Assembly (NCBI GenBank): GCA_022796475.1
Contig: JAAWIS010000006.1
Location: forward strand, 1 to 64,000
Length of the DNA stretch: 64,000 bases
Reading direction: 5' to 3'
DNA from: Lachnospiraceae bacterium
GTDB lineage: Bacteria > Bacillota > Clostridia > Lachnospirales > Lachnospiraceae
The translations under genes and the position numbers were made by a program. Positions 1 through 8,314 of the stretch are shown here, piece after piece (position 1 is the first letter of the stretch; every line of letters starts with the position of its first letter). Below the pieces are notes generated by a model that did not search any database, was not told the origin of the DNA, and saw only the letters and a list, made by a program, of their open reading frames with translations.

Positions 1-615
1 TTTATTATTAATAATAAACGGAAGTTAGTAGAAGATGTTCGTGAGGCTATGGCAGATGAATCACTGCAATTGTCTTTGCCCATAGGGAAAATAACAGAAA
101 AGTCAATTGGATTTCCGCTGGAAATGATTTTTACTTATGATGGGACAGCGAAATCTCAGGCAGAATTTACAAAAAATGTATATAAAGGTTACTTATCTTC
201 TGCAGAACAGCGTTCTTTGCCGGAAAAACTATTTGAACGCTACTGTGAGAGGAGTCCGCATATCCGCTGGTTTTACAAAAATGGGGATAAGGGCATTGAG
301 TATGTTTCTATCGTATATTCGGATAACTTTGGAAAACAAAAGTCATTTTATCCAGATTATATTGTGGGATCCGATGACGGTAAGGTATGGGTGATCGAAA
401 CGAAAGGGGGATTTACGAAATCAGGCGACAGCGAAGATATTGACCAGTTTACTGCCAAGAAATTTGAAGTATTGAAAAAGTATACGAATAAAAACAAGCT
501 GATGGGCGGTATTGTCCGCCAGGATAAGCAAAGCAGTGATCTCTGTATTTGTATGGAAACGTATTCAGATGATATCAAGAGCGATAGTTGGAAACTGCTG
601 TCTGATGTGCTGTGA
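1..615 (+). CDS. C-terminal part of probable type III restriction/DEAD-box helicase family protein (5' end outside window)
   Basis: The frame is open from base 1, so the gene begins upstream and only about 204 C-terminal residues are visible; the first ATG at 49 is internal. Near the end lies a PD-(D/E)xK-like nuclease signature: YPDYIV followed by a DGK turn and VIETKGG (Asp103, Glu117 and Lys119 counted from the ATG at 49). This arrangement is typical of the C-terminal endonuclease domain of type III restriction (Res) subunits. The helicase motifs would lie outside the window, so the family call is inferred from the nuclease part only. A 12-bp hairpin follows at 669-702. Confidence 0.55.
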   Translation, partial: FIINNKRKLVEDVREAMADESLQLSLPIGKITEKSIGFPLEMIFTYDGTAKSQAEFTKNVYKGYLSSAEQRSLPEKLFERYCERSPHIRWFYKNGDKGIEYVSIVYSDNFGKQKSFYPDYIVGSDDGKVWVIETKGGFTKSGDSEDIDQFTAKKFEVLKKYTNKNKLMGGIVRQDKQSSDLCICMETYSDDIKSDSWKLLSDVL

Positions 616-668
616 TGAGAGCAAATAGAAATAAGCATTTTCGTATTGGAAAATTAGTTATTTTATAC

Positions 669-702
669 TGGCGGCAGGAAGATACTGTTTTTCCTGCCGC
701 CA
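669..702. terminator. Hairpin between convergent genes
   Basis: A perfect 12-bp inverted repeat (TGGCGGCAGGAA / TTCCTGCCGCCA) with a 10-nt loop lies between the convergent restriction-like gene and the superoxide dismutase gene. No clean T-run follows on either strand, so a bidirectional terminator role is plausible but not certain. Confidence 0.5.
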
Positions 703-801
703 TCTATATGAAGGGGAAATGAAGGTGTTATGGCTTTTGATGCAGCCGTACTCCGGTGCGTGAGTCTGGCCTGCCGAATGCTTTTTACAGGAGTTCTTCT
801 T

Positions 802-1296
802 TTATAAGGCGCGGATGATGCCGCATCCGATTTTTGTGCCGGCATCTCCAGAAGGCTGAGTTGTAAAGTCATCCCGCTTTCCGTGAATAACAAGGGAGCG
901 CCCGATTATGTCAGATATGCGGAACCGTTTGTCATAAAAGGCTTCCCAAGCATAGCCTTGATTTCCAAATAGAGGGAGAAGATCTCCGGCATGATAAGGG
1001 TGAGGCTGCATACCAGGATTGAAGTGTTCTCCAGTTAAAGTAAAATTGGCCAAACAGTTGCCGGTTTCATGAATATGCATGGCATAAAAATCAGAGGAGC
1101 CCTGGGTTTGGATATTAGGAAGGCCAAATAGCTCTGCCTCTATCAGGACGCCTCCATATGGAGTATCATAAAATTTAACAAGGCCGCTAAGCTGAGGGGC
1201 TTCGCTGTTTCCAGTTACCCAGGCCATAGCCTGAGGGCTGTTATTTTTTAAAATTTGAATAAACGGGATCCGGGGAGTCGGTTGATTCGTCTGCAT
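802..1296 (-). CDS. sodC: Cu/Zn superoxide dismutase family protein
   Basis: This 164-residue protein has the copper/zinc superoxide dismutase pattern: copper ligands in HIH (His74, His76), bridging His91 in GEHFNP, zinc ligands His99, His102 and Asp105 in HPYHAGD, and His138 in VIHGKRDD. Cys81 and Cys158 match the family's intrachain disulfide. The enzyme family dismutates superoxide to peroxide and oxygen. Two points are odd. There is no signal peptide, although bacterial family members are usually exported. The residue matching the substrate-guiding active-site Arg of canonical enzymes is Lys155 (GDAGTKIGCG), so activity may be reduced. The start is supported by AGGA about 9 nt upstream on the minus strand. 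The gene stands alone, convergent with the restriction-like gene. Confidence 0.85.
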   Translation of the reverse strand: MQTNQPTPRIPFIQILKNNSPQAMAWVTGNSEAPQLSGLVKFYDTPYGGVLIEAELFGLPNIQTQGSSDFYAMHIHETGNCLANFTLTGEHFNPGMQPHPYHAGDLLPLFGNQGYAWEAFYDKRFRISDIIGRSLVIHGKRDDFTTQPSGDAGTKIGCGIIRAL

Positions 1297-1358
1297 AATC
1301 GATTCCTATTGCTGCTCTTTTTATCAAGATATGATAGTTAAGCTAGTCAGGTGCCGGT

Positions 1359-1417
1359 GTTACTGTTCACACCATGATGAATCACCACGCTGATTCGTCA
1401 TGAGCCAGAACAGTAAC
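1359..1417. repeat. Dispersed structured repeat A, copy 1, flanked by an 8-bp direct repeat
   Basis: A 59-bp imperfect palindrome. Its outer 10-bp stem is GTTACTGTTC (1359-1368) with GAACAGTAAC (1408-1417). Its inner 11-bp stem is 1374-1384 with 1391-1401 around a CCACGC loop. The 8-bp sequence GTGCCGGT occurs on both sides (1351-1358 and 1419-1426), which looks like a target-site duplication. A near-identical copy lies at 38699-38757. This suggests a MITE/REP-like mobile palindrome or a structured RNA element. Confidence 0.75.
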
Positions 1418-1560
1418 GGTGCCGGTTAAGGCTGAATCTCCTTCTGGCTTTCTGATACTTGCACTGAAAGGTTCAAAATGTTATGATTATGTTGAAATCG
1501 ATCATTGTAAAAAATAGAAGGTTTTTCGCTTGTTAAAACTGTGAGATGGAGGAAAGGATT

Positions 1561-2814
1561 ATGGATGCAATGGAACAAAGGAAGCTGGAGGAGCTTTGCA
1601 GCAGAAAAGCGTATAAAGAAATCATAGATGCTTTGCTTGCAATTCCGGAAGAGGAGAGAGATTATCAGGCTTTAAAGCCATATATCCGAAAATATTTGCT
1701 GTATGGAGTACTGCACGGCAGCTTTGAAGTAAAGGATGTGGTAGGGGAAGAGGAAGACTGCATACATATTCCAGGCTGGAAGGTGGTGATTACGCCTCAG
1801 ATTAACCAAATTACCCATACAAGTGTGGTGCTTGACATTTACCTGTACTTTCCGGAGTGGGGAAAAGAAATCTATGAGTGTTCAGCCGGTATGGGAACCG
1901 ATTTAAAGCAGGCTTTGGGAATGGCATCCGGCTCCTTTATGTTTTCTATGATGGATGGAATTGGAGCAATGGCAAGCAAGGACAGACCAAAACTGTTGGA
2001 AACCCAGTTTGCAGGAAAGGATCACCGGTTCCGGATTTATTTAAGCAATATTGTAGGTATGGGCGATTCCCCAAAATCAGCCCCGGACGTATACTGGAAA
2101 TTATTAAAGGAAGATATCCGCAAACGTCTTGGCAATCAGCCTTTCTGCTTCGTAAAGGTTTACGGGGCTAAAGTGAATGGTGAGGTTATCGGAGAATGCA
2201 GGATCGATGATGTAAAAAGCGAAGAATTAAGCGCCAAAGTGGCAGATCTGGTAAAAAATTGGGAAGATACCCCATTTTCTTCTCACAAGCAGTTTTTCCT
2301 GATTCGCCAGGATGAAGAAACGCTTCTGCCATATCCCTATTTTGGACTGGAAGGCAGAGAAAAATTTCGGCAGGCTGTGATACAGGCGGCTAACATGTTT
2401 CACGCATCCAATACTCAGGAACTTTATGATACTTTAAGTGAACGGCTTGCAGAAGCAATTGGCGATAAAACCCTGGCTCAGGAGTGCATTACCTTTTTGC
2501 CGGAACTTTGCGCCCGCAATGCATTTCAGGAGATTGTTTACGGGGATACCTTAGAGATTGCACAGGGAGAAAGAGAGCCAGTTACCTGCTACCAGTCCCA
2601 GCTTGCGGATTTCTGGCCCATGTGGGAGGTTTTGTCCGCGGCACTCCACGACGGCACATTTGGGGAAGAAGGAAATCAAATCTACCAGGAATATATTGCC
2701 GCCAGTTCAATTTTTAATCTGGTAAAGCAGGTACAGGAAAGCCAGTCCTCCCTTTCCGGATGCCGTTTAACTTCTCTGCTTTGCAGTGTAGGTGAGAATT
2801 TTGAACTTCGGTAA
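1561..2814 (+). CDS. DUF6348-like protein of unknown function
   Basis: This 417-residue soluble protein has no signal peptide or obvious membrane segment. I chose the ATG at 1561 because GGAGG at 1548-1552 sits 8 nt before it; an in-frame ATG at 1546 would overlap that site. The middle section (IYLYFPEWGKEIYECSAG, then a Gly-rich GMGTDLKQALGMASGSF segment) resembles DUF6348 proteins, whose function is unknown. The N-terminal part is helical and the C-terminal third has no recognisable motif. Its stop codon shares one base with the start of the molybdopterin fusion gene (TAATG), so the two are almost certainly translationally coupled. A role tied to that enzyme, such as assembly or substrate supply, is inference from position only. 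Confidence 0.6.
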   Translation: MDAMEQRKLEELCSRKAYKEIIDALLAIPEEERDYQALKPYIRKYLLYGVLHGSFEVKDVVGEEEDCIHIPGWKVVITPQINQITHTSVVLDIYLYFPEWGKEIYECSAGMGTDLKQALGMASGSFMFSMMDGIGAMASKDRPKLLETQFAGKDHRFRIYLSNIVGMGDSPKSAPDVYWKLLKEDIRKRLGNQPFCFVKVYGAKVNGEVIGECRIDDVKSEELSAKVADLVKNWEDTPFSSHKQFFLIRQDEETLLPYPYFGLEGREKFRQAVIQAANMFHASNTQELYDTLSERLAEAIGDKTLAQECITFLPELCARNAFQEIVYGDTLEIAQGEREPVTCYQSQLADFWPMWEVLSAALHDGTFGEEGNQIYQEYIAASSIFNLVKQVQESQSSLSGCRLTSLLCSVGENFELR

Positions 2815-5800
2815 TGGCTATGAAACAATTTAAACTGATCTATCACCAATCGAAATGCATCGGCTGCAGTGCCTGTCAAGTAGCCTGCAAGGATAAAAAT
2901 AACCTGGAGCCAGGCCTGTTTTTCAGAAGGGTGGAAACGATAGAAATTAGAGAACCAAAAATAGAAGGCTCTCTGGGGTGGGTTCATTATTCCGGCTCCT
3001 GCAGACACTGTAAGGAGCCGGCCTGTATGTCAGCCTGCCCGTCAAAAGCCATGGAAAAATCAGAAGACGGGGCTGTGGTTGTAAATCCGAAACGCTGTAT
3101 CGGCTGCAAAGCCTGTGTAACAGCCTGTCCTTACGGTGCAGTAACGGTAAGTTCCAGACTAAAAATTGCAAGAAAATGTGATTCCTGTATGGATCTGCGC
3201 CGGGAAGGAAAAGCCCCGGCCTGTGCAGACGCCTGTCCCACTGGCAGCCTGGAATATAGGGCTTTTGAAACAGGCCAGGAAGAAACTGATTTTTACCAGA
3301 TTCAGGGAATAGAAAACCTGCCCCATTTTTTAATTAACCCTCTGGATAAATCGGCAGCAGAGGAAGAGAAGGGGGTAAGGGTGACCAGGGACGGGAAAGG
3401 GAACCGAAAGACAAAGGAAAAACAGGAGAGCCGTTTTGGGGAGAGAAAGTCAGAAGATCAAGTTTATCAGGCGTTTTCCAGCTTTTTTACCGGCTGGAGT
3501 CAGGCTTACCTCCTTTTAAGCAAACTTTCTGACTGGAATGAGCATACGCCGGAAGAATGGAAACTGGAATATGACTTTCTTTTTTCCGGCACAGATGCAG
3601 ATTTCAATATCCCTTTGTGGGCATCTGCCTCCAGAGGGGATGGGGCTTTGTTAAACAAAACCACATTGGAAGTTATCCTATGTTATCATAAATGGGGATA
3701 TGTTCCTAAATGGATCCAGGGAAATCCGCCGGATTTTATCGGAGAACAGCTTTCTTTTCTGGCATATCTTTCAACGGCTTTTAAAGCAGAGAACCCTTTG
3801 AAAGCCAGGGATATAAGGACAAAAGACATTAAGGAGGCTGGAGAAAGGTTTATCACAGACTATTTGACAGATACCCTGGAAGTGATCAGAAAGGAAGCAG
3901 CAAAAAGATGCAGATTCAGAGGTTTTTTAAAACTTCTGGATTTTTTGCAGAATTACGTTAAAAATGAAGAATATGGAAGGGAAATAGAAACCGGGCCAGG
4001 GGATATGGAAGTAACTCCCGAAAGGAAAGAAGAGGGCAGAAGGATTTTGGGGATGCTTAATCCGCCAATACCAGATCAAAAGCCTCAGGTGATCTCTACA
4101 GCCGGACTGAATAACTGCGGCGGCATATGTATTATCCGCCCTACCGTAATGGAAGGCTGTGTACTCCGGATTGAATCGGATACAGGAAGTCAGATTCCCC
4201 AGATCCGGGCCTGCGTCCGTGGAAGGGGATATCGGAAAACCTTTTTAAATCCCCAACGTCTTCGATATCCGATGAAGCGGATTGGAAAACGAGGAGAAGG
4301 CAAGTTTCAGCGGATTAGCTGGGAAGAAGCCGTTTTTCTCATTGCAAAGGAGTGGAAACGGATCCGGGACTTGTATGGTCCCGGTTCCAGGTATGTGAAT
4401 TACGGATGGGGGGTAGCCGGGATTATGCGTCCGGGTGCCCTGGCAGAACGGCTTCTGGCCTTAGACGGAGGATACCTGGATTCTTATAATTCTTACAGCG
4501 CCGCCTGCATCAATACGGTGTGTCCTTATATTTACGGAACCAATGACTGTGAAAACAGCACATCGGATCTTCTCAATACAAAGCTGTTAATTCTATGGGG
4601 AGATAACCCGGCGGAAACGATTTTTGGACCGGAAAAGAATTACTATTTATCAAAACTAAAAGAACGAAAAGGGGAAGGAAAGGGCGTGAGGGTAATCCTG
4701 ATTGACCCCAGGATGAGCCAGACAGGGATTTCCTTTGCCGATCAGTGGATTGCCCCAAGGCCTTCTACAGACAGTGCCCTGGCAGATGCTATGGCCTATG
4801 TAATTTGGTCCGAAGGCCTTCAGGATCAGGCGTTTATGGATCAATACTGTCTGGGATTTGACGAAGAACATATGCCAAAAGGGGTGCCCTGGGGAGAAAG
4901 CTACCACACCTATGTCTTTGGGATAAAGGATAACATCCCAAAAACACCGGAATGGGCATCCGGGATTACTGGAGTGGAACCGGAAATAATCCGCAGCCTT
5001 GCCAGGGAATACGGAAAAACAAAGCCTGCCTGTATCCTTTCCGGACTTGGCCCCCAGCGTCACGGCAACGGGGAGCAGACGGCCAGAGGAATTTGTATGC
5101 TGGCCTGCTTAACCGGAAATGTGGGGATTTCAGGAGGAGGAAGCGGAGGAGCAGGAGGAAAGAAAGAACATGTTAAAATGTCTTTGTTTACCAATCAGGT
5201 TTCCAATCCGTATCCGGGAAAGATTCCGGTGTTTTTATGGACAAAGGCCCTGGAACAGGGGATTTCTATGACTCCGAAAGAAGATGGGATCAGAGGTGTA
5301 AGCAGGCTGGACTGTAATATAAAAATGATTTTAAATCTGGCTGGGAATACTCTGGTTAACCAGCATTCTGATATTAACCATACCATAGAACTGCTGAAAG
5401 ATGAGGAAAAATGCCAGTTTATCCTTTGTTCCGATATTTTTATGACACCCAGTGCCAGATTTGCAGATGTGCTGCTTCCGGCAACTTCTATGCTGGAAGG
5501 AAATAATATCACTTCGCCCTGGAGAGGCAGCCAGTACTTGCTACGAAATAATCAGGTGGTATCTCCTTTGTTTGAGAGCCGGTTTGAATGGGAATGGCTG
5601 AAGGAAGTGGCAGCAGAACTTGGGCTTTACGAAGAATTTACTGAGGGAAAACCGGATCTGGAACAGTGGCTGGAAGAGAATTACCAGATCTTAAAAAAGA
5701 AGGAGCCAGGACTTCCGGACTATTCCGTTTTTTGTAAACAGGGAGGCTGGCAGTATCCGGATCTGATCTGCTATATTGCATTTGAAAACGAAATTCGGGA

Positions 5801-6326
5801 TCCGAAACAGCATCCCTTTGCCACTCCTTCCGGGAAAATCGAGATTTTTTCTAAGGATTTGTATGATTTGGGGATACCTAAGGAAATTCCCGGAATTCCC
5901 AAATATGTGCCCTGCCCTGAGGGGCCGGAGGATCCCCTTCGAAAGAAATACCCGCTGCAGCTAATCGGATGGCATACCAGGCGCCGGTGCCATTCTGTCC
6001 ACGATAATAATGAATGGCAGGAAGAAGTGGAAAAGCCTGGGGTGTGGATTCATCCGGAAGATGCAAAATGTCGTGGGATTCACCATGGCGAGATGACAGA
6101 GATTTGGAATGACCGGGGGCGGATCCGGATCCCGGCAGTGGTTACCCGCCGGATTCGGAAAGGGGTAGTGGCCATATCTCAGGGCGGCTGGTATACGCCG
6201 GATTCAGAAGGAACCGATGTGAGGGGTTCGATTAATGTGTTAACGTCATCGTCCCATCCTACGCCCCTGGCCAAAGGGAATCCCCAGCACACGAATTTAG
6301 TTGAGATTAGGCCATACAGCAAGTGA
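2814..6326 (+). CDS. Fused DmsB-like ferredoxin / TorD-like chaperone / DmsA-like molybdopterin oxidoreductase
   Basis: One 1170-residue ORF joins three parts that are normally separate proteins. Residues 1 to about 185 are a DmsB/NrfC-type electron-transfer module with four cysteine clusters (CIGCSACQVAC, CRHCKEPACMSAC, CIGCKACVTAC, CDSCM...CADAC). Residues about 215-385 match the TorD/DmsD chaperone fold (LEYDFLFSG...IPLWAS, and PPDFIGEQLSFLAYL). Residues about 420-1170 are a DMSO-reductase-family catalytic domain; Ser562 in SYSAAC aligns with the molybdenum-ligating serine. The first Cys of the N-terminal 4Fe-4S motif of the catalytic domain is Gly431 (A-G-L-N-N-C435-G-G-I-C439). There is no Tat signal and no DmsC membrane anchor, so the enzyme is predicted to be cytoplasmic. 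The substrate cannot be read from sequence. It is coupled to the genes on both sides by one-base overlaps. Confidence 0.9.
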   Translation: MAMKQFKLIYHQSKCIGCSACQVACKDKNNLEPGLFFRRVETIEIREPKIEGSLGWVHYSGSCRHCKEPACMSACPSKAMEKSEDGAVVVNPKRCIGCKACVTACPYGAVTVSSRLKIARKCDSCMDLRREGKAPACADACPTGSLEYRAFETGQEETDFYQIQGIENLPHFLINPLDKSAAEEEKGVRVTRDGKGNRKTKEKQESRFGERKSEDQVYQAFSSFFTGWSQAYLLLSKLSDWNEHTPEEWKLEYDFLFSGTDADFNIPLWASASRGDGALLNKTTLEVILCYHKWGYVPKWIQGNPPDFIGEQLSFLAYLSTAFKAENPLKARDIRTKDIKEAGERFITDYLTDTLEVIRKEAAKRCRFRGFLKLLDFLQNYVKNEEYGREIETGPGDMEVTPERKEEGRRILGMLNPPIPDQKPQVISTAGLNNCGGICIIRPTVMEGCVLRIESDTGSQIPQIRACVRGRGYRKTFLNPQRLRYPMKRIGKRGEGKFQRISWEEAVFLIAKEWKRIRDLYGPGSRYVNYGWGVAGIMRPGALAERLLALDGGYLDSYNSYSAACINTVCPYIYGTNDCENSTSDLLNTKLLILWGDNPAETIFGPEKNYYLSKLKERKGEGKGVRVILIDPRMSQTGISFADQWIAPRPSTDSALADAMAYVIWSEGLQDQAFMDQYCLGFDEEHMPKGVPWGESYHTYVFGIKDNIPKTPEWASGITGVEPEIIRSLAREYGKTKPACILSGLGPQRHGNGEQTARGICMLACLTGNVGISGGGSGGAGGKKEHVKMSLFTNQVSNPYPGKIPVFLWTKALEQGISMTPKEDGIRGVSRLDCNIKMILNLAGNTLVNQHSDINHTIELLKDEEKCQFILCSDIFMTPSARFADVLLPATSMLEGNNITSPWRGSQYLLRNNQVVSPLFESRFEWEWLKEVAAELGLYEEFTEGKPDLEQWLEENYQILKKKEPGLPDYSVFCKQGGWQYPDLICYIAFENEIRDPKQHPFATPSGKIEIFSKDLYDLGIPKEIPGIPKYVPCPEGPEDPLRKKYPLQLIGWHTRRRCHSVHDNNEWQEEVEKPGVWIHPEDAKCRGIHHGEMTEIWNDRGRIRIPAVVTRRIRKGVVAISQGGWYTPDSEGTDVRGSINVLTSSSHPTPLAKGNPQHTNLVEIRPYSK

Positions 6327-7201
6327 TGGCGGCAGAAAAAATACAGGTGGTGCAGTTTATGAAAGAATACCAGCAGAAATGTGAGGCATTGCATAAAAGA
6401 ATGGAAGCATATGCCAGGCAGGATATGGCAGTGGCATTTTCCGGCGGCGTGGATTCTGCATTGCTTTTAAAGCTTGCAGTTCTCCATGGAAATCAGCAGA
6501 ATACCAGGGTATATGCTATAACTGCCAGCACAGATCTTCATCCTCTGGAAGATGAGGCGCTGGCAGAAAAAGTAGCTGTGGAGATGGGCGCCCGGCATCA
6601 CATCCTTAAGATTAAGGAGTTAGAGGAAGCCGGAATCCTGGAAAATCCAAGGGATCGGTGCTATCGATGCAAACGCTTTTTATTTCAGAAGATAAAAGAA
6701 AGGGCAAAATGCCTGGGGGCAGAGCTGGTGATAGAGGGAACAAACTCAGATGACTTGAACAGTTACCGGCCAGGCCTAAAAGCCATAGAGGAACTGGAGA
6801 TCCGAAGTCCCCTGAAAGAAGCTGGATTTCGGAAAGAGCAGGTAAGGAAGCTGGCAGCAGAATACGGGATTTCAGTAGCGGGAAGGCCTTCGGCTCCCTG
6901 CCTTGCTACCCGTTTTCCTTACGGGACTCATTTGACCAGGGAGAAATTTAAACAGGCAGAAAAAGGAGAAATCTTCCTGAAATCCCTGGGGCTGTATAAT
7001 GTAAGGCTGAGAGTTCATGACCATATTGCCAGGATTGAGATCGATCCGGTTTATATGGAAACATTGCTGGCTAAAAGGGAAGAAGTGGTAAACCAGCTAA
7101 AAAATCTGGGATATTCCTATATTACCCTGGATTTGGAAGGATTCCGTTCCGGCAGTATGGATCTGGGGATCAAAAATACGTTTGAAACCGATATTATGTG
7201 A
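6326..7201 (+). CDS. larE: LarE-type ATP-dependent sulfur transferase
   Basis: A 291-residue ATP-pyrophosphatase (PP-loop) protein with SGGVDS at residues 39-44. Its three conserved cysteines are Cys112 and Cys115 in DRCYRCKRF and Cys192 in SAPCLATR. This is the pattern of LarE-family enzymes, which donate sulfur during nickel-pincer cofactor synthesis in lactate racemase systems. Three-Cys LarE proteins are thought to bind an iron-sulfur cluster, unlike the single-Cys sacrificial type. The ATG at 6326 overlaps the stop of the molybdopterin fusion gene (TGATG). No larA, larB or larC is in the window, so the client may be something other than lactate racemase, perhaps the adjacent molybdoenzyme; that is inference. 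Confidence 0.8.
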   Translation: MAAEKIQVVQFMKEYQQKCEALHKRMEAYARQDMAVAFSGGVDSALLLKLAVLHGNQQNTRVYAITASTDLHPLEDEALAEKVAVEMGARHHILKIKELEEAGILENPRDRCYRCKRFLFQKIKERAKCLGAELVIEGTNSDDLNSYRPGLKAIEELEIRSPLKEAGFRKEQVRKLAAEYGISVAGRPSAPCLATRFPYGTHLTREKFKQAEKGEIFLKSLGLYNVRLRVHDHIARIEIDPVYMETLLAKREEVVNQLKNLGYSYITLDLEGFRSGSMDLGIKNTFETDIM

Positions 7202-7333
7202 TTTGACCAATTATTTCTGTCAAATGGATATTGTAAAGGCGGAAAAATAGTGATAAACTAAAGATGCTTTTTTGATTTAAAGTGAAAAAGAAAATATTTA
7301 AAGTAAAAAGAAAATAGAAATGCAGGTGCAGAA

Positions 7334-8314
7334 ATGATAAAAGAAGTTGCAGAACATATATTCCGCCTGGAAATTCCTCTTCCTCAAACGCCGTTAAAAC
7401 GGCTGAACAGCTATTATATCCAAGGCAGGGAACGGGATTTTTTAATCGATACCGGGTTTAACCTGCCGGAAAGCAGAGAGGGGCTGAGAGCCTGCTTAAA
7501 GGAGCTTGGTTCTAAGGAGGAGAGAAGGGATATTCTGATTACCCACCTTCACAGCGACCATTCCGGACTTGTAGGGGAATTTGCAGGTCCGGACAGCAAA
7601 ATCTATATGAGCCAGGTTGATTTGGAGCTTTTGGGAAGGATTGTTTCCCATACCATGTTTCAAAGTATGGATTCAAGGTATATGCAGGAGGGATTTCCGG
7701 CAGAGCAGGCCAAAGAATTTGGAAAAAGCAGTCCAGCCAGGGTAACGTCCGTACAGCGGATCGATAAGCGGTTCATTCCCCTTGCAGACGGAGATCAAAT
7801 TCAAAATGGAAACTGCTGCCTTCAGGCCATTTGGGTTCCGGGGCATACGCCGGGGAATATGATGTTTTGGATGAAGGAACATGGAATTATGTTTACCGGC
7901 GACCATATTCTGTTTGATATCTCACCTAATATTACAGCATGGGACGGGATGGAAGATTCCCTTGGAAGTTATCTGGAGAGCCTTAAGAAGGCCAAACAGT
8001 ACCCGGTGAAGCTGGCACTGCCAGGCCACAGAGAGCCGGGGGATTACCGGAAACGGATTGATGAAATTCTGCTTCATCATGAGAGGCGCCTCCAACTGGC
8101 AGAGGATATTGTAAGGCAGAAACCAGGTCTGAATGCATATGAAATTGCCGGACAGATGAAGTGGAAGCTGAATTCAGAAAGCTGGGAGAGTGCACCCACC
8201 TATTCCAAATGGTTTGCATTAGGGGAATGTCTTTCCCACCTGGATCATTTAAGGGCTCTTGGCCGGATTAAGCGGATTCAGGAGGAGGGAAGTTATGGAT
8301 ACTGTCAAATGTGA
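7334..8314 (+). CDS. Metallo-beta-lactamase fold hydrolase
   Basis: A 326-residue protein with the metal-binding HLHSDH motif at 71-76, a GHTPGN histidine near residue 172, an FTGDH aspartate near 190 and a GHREPG histidine near 231. This is the full ligand set of a dinuclear metallo-beta-lactamase-fold hydrolase. A C-terminal extension of about 90 residues looks like the helical winged-helix-like tail seen in LACTB2/YobT-type members. The substrate is unknown; thioesters and phosphodiesters are common for the fold. The gene overlaps the PHP gene by 20 nt, which implies co-translation. Confidence 0.8.
   Translation: MIKEVAEHIFRLEIPLPQTPLKRLNSYYIQGRERDFLIDTGFNLPESREGLRACLKELGSKEERRDILITHLHSDHSGLVGEFAGPDSKIYMSQVDLELLGRIVSHTMFQSMDSRYMQEGFPAEQAKEFGKSSPARVTSVQRIDKRFIPLADGDQIQNGNCCLQAIWVPGHTPGNMMFWMKEHGIMFTGDHILFDISPNITAWDGMEDSLGSYLESLKKAKQYPVKLALPGHREPGDYRKRIDEILLHHERRLQLAEDIVRQKPGLNAYEIAGQMKWKLNSESWESAPTYSKWFALGECLSHLDHLRALGRIKRIQEEGSYGYCQM

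Noticed and set aside
751-787. A possible third, degenerate copy of repeat B
   Set aside because: It resembles the last 37 nt of the repeat (CTCCGG..GC...AGTC.GGC..GCCG, then TTTTTA), but the hairpin does not pair and the first half is missing, so I do not list it as a feature.
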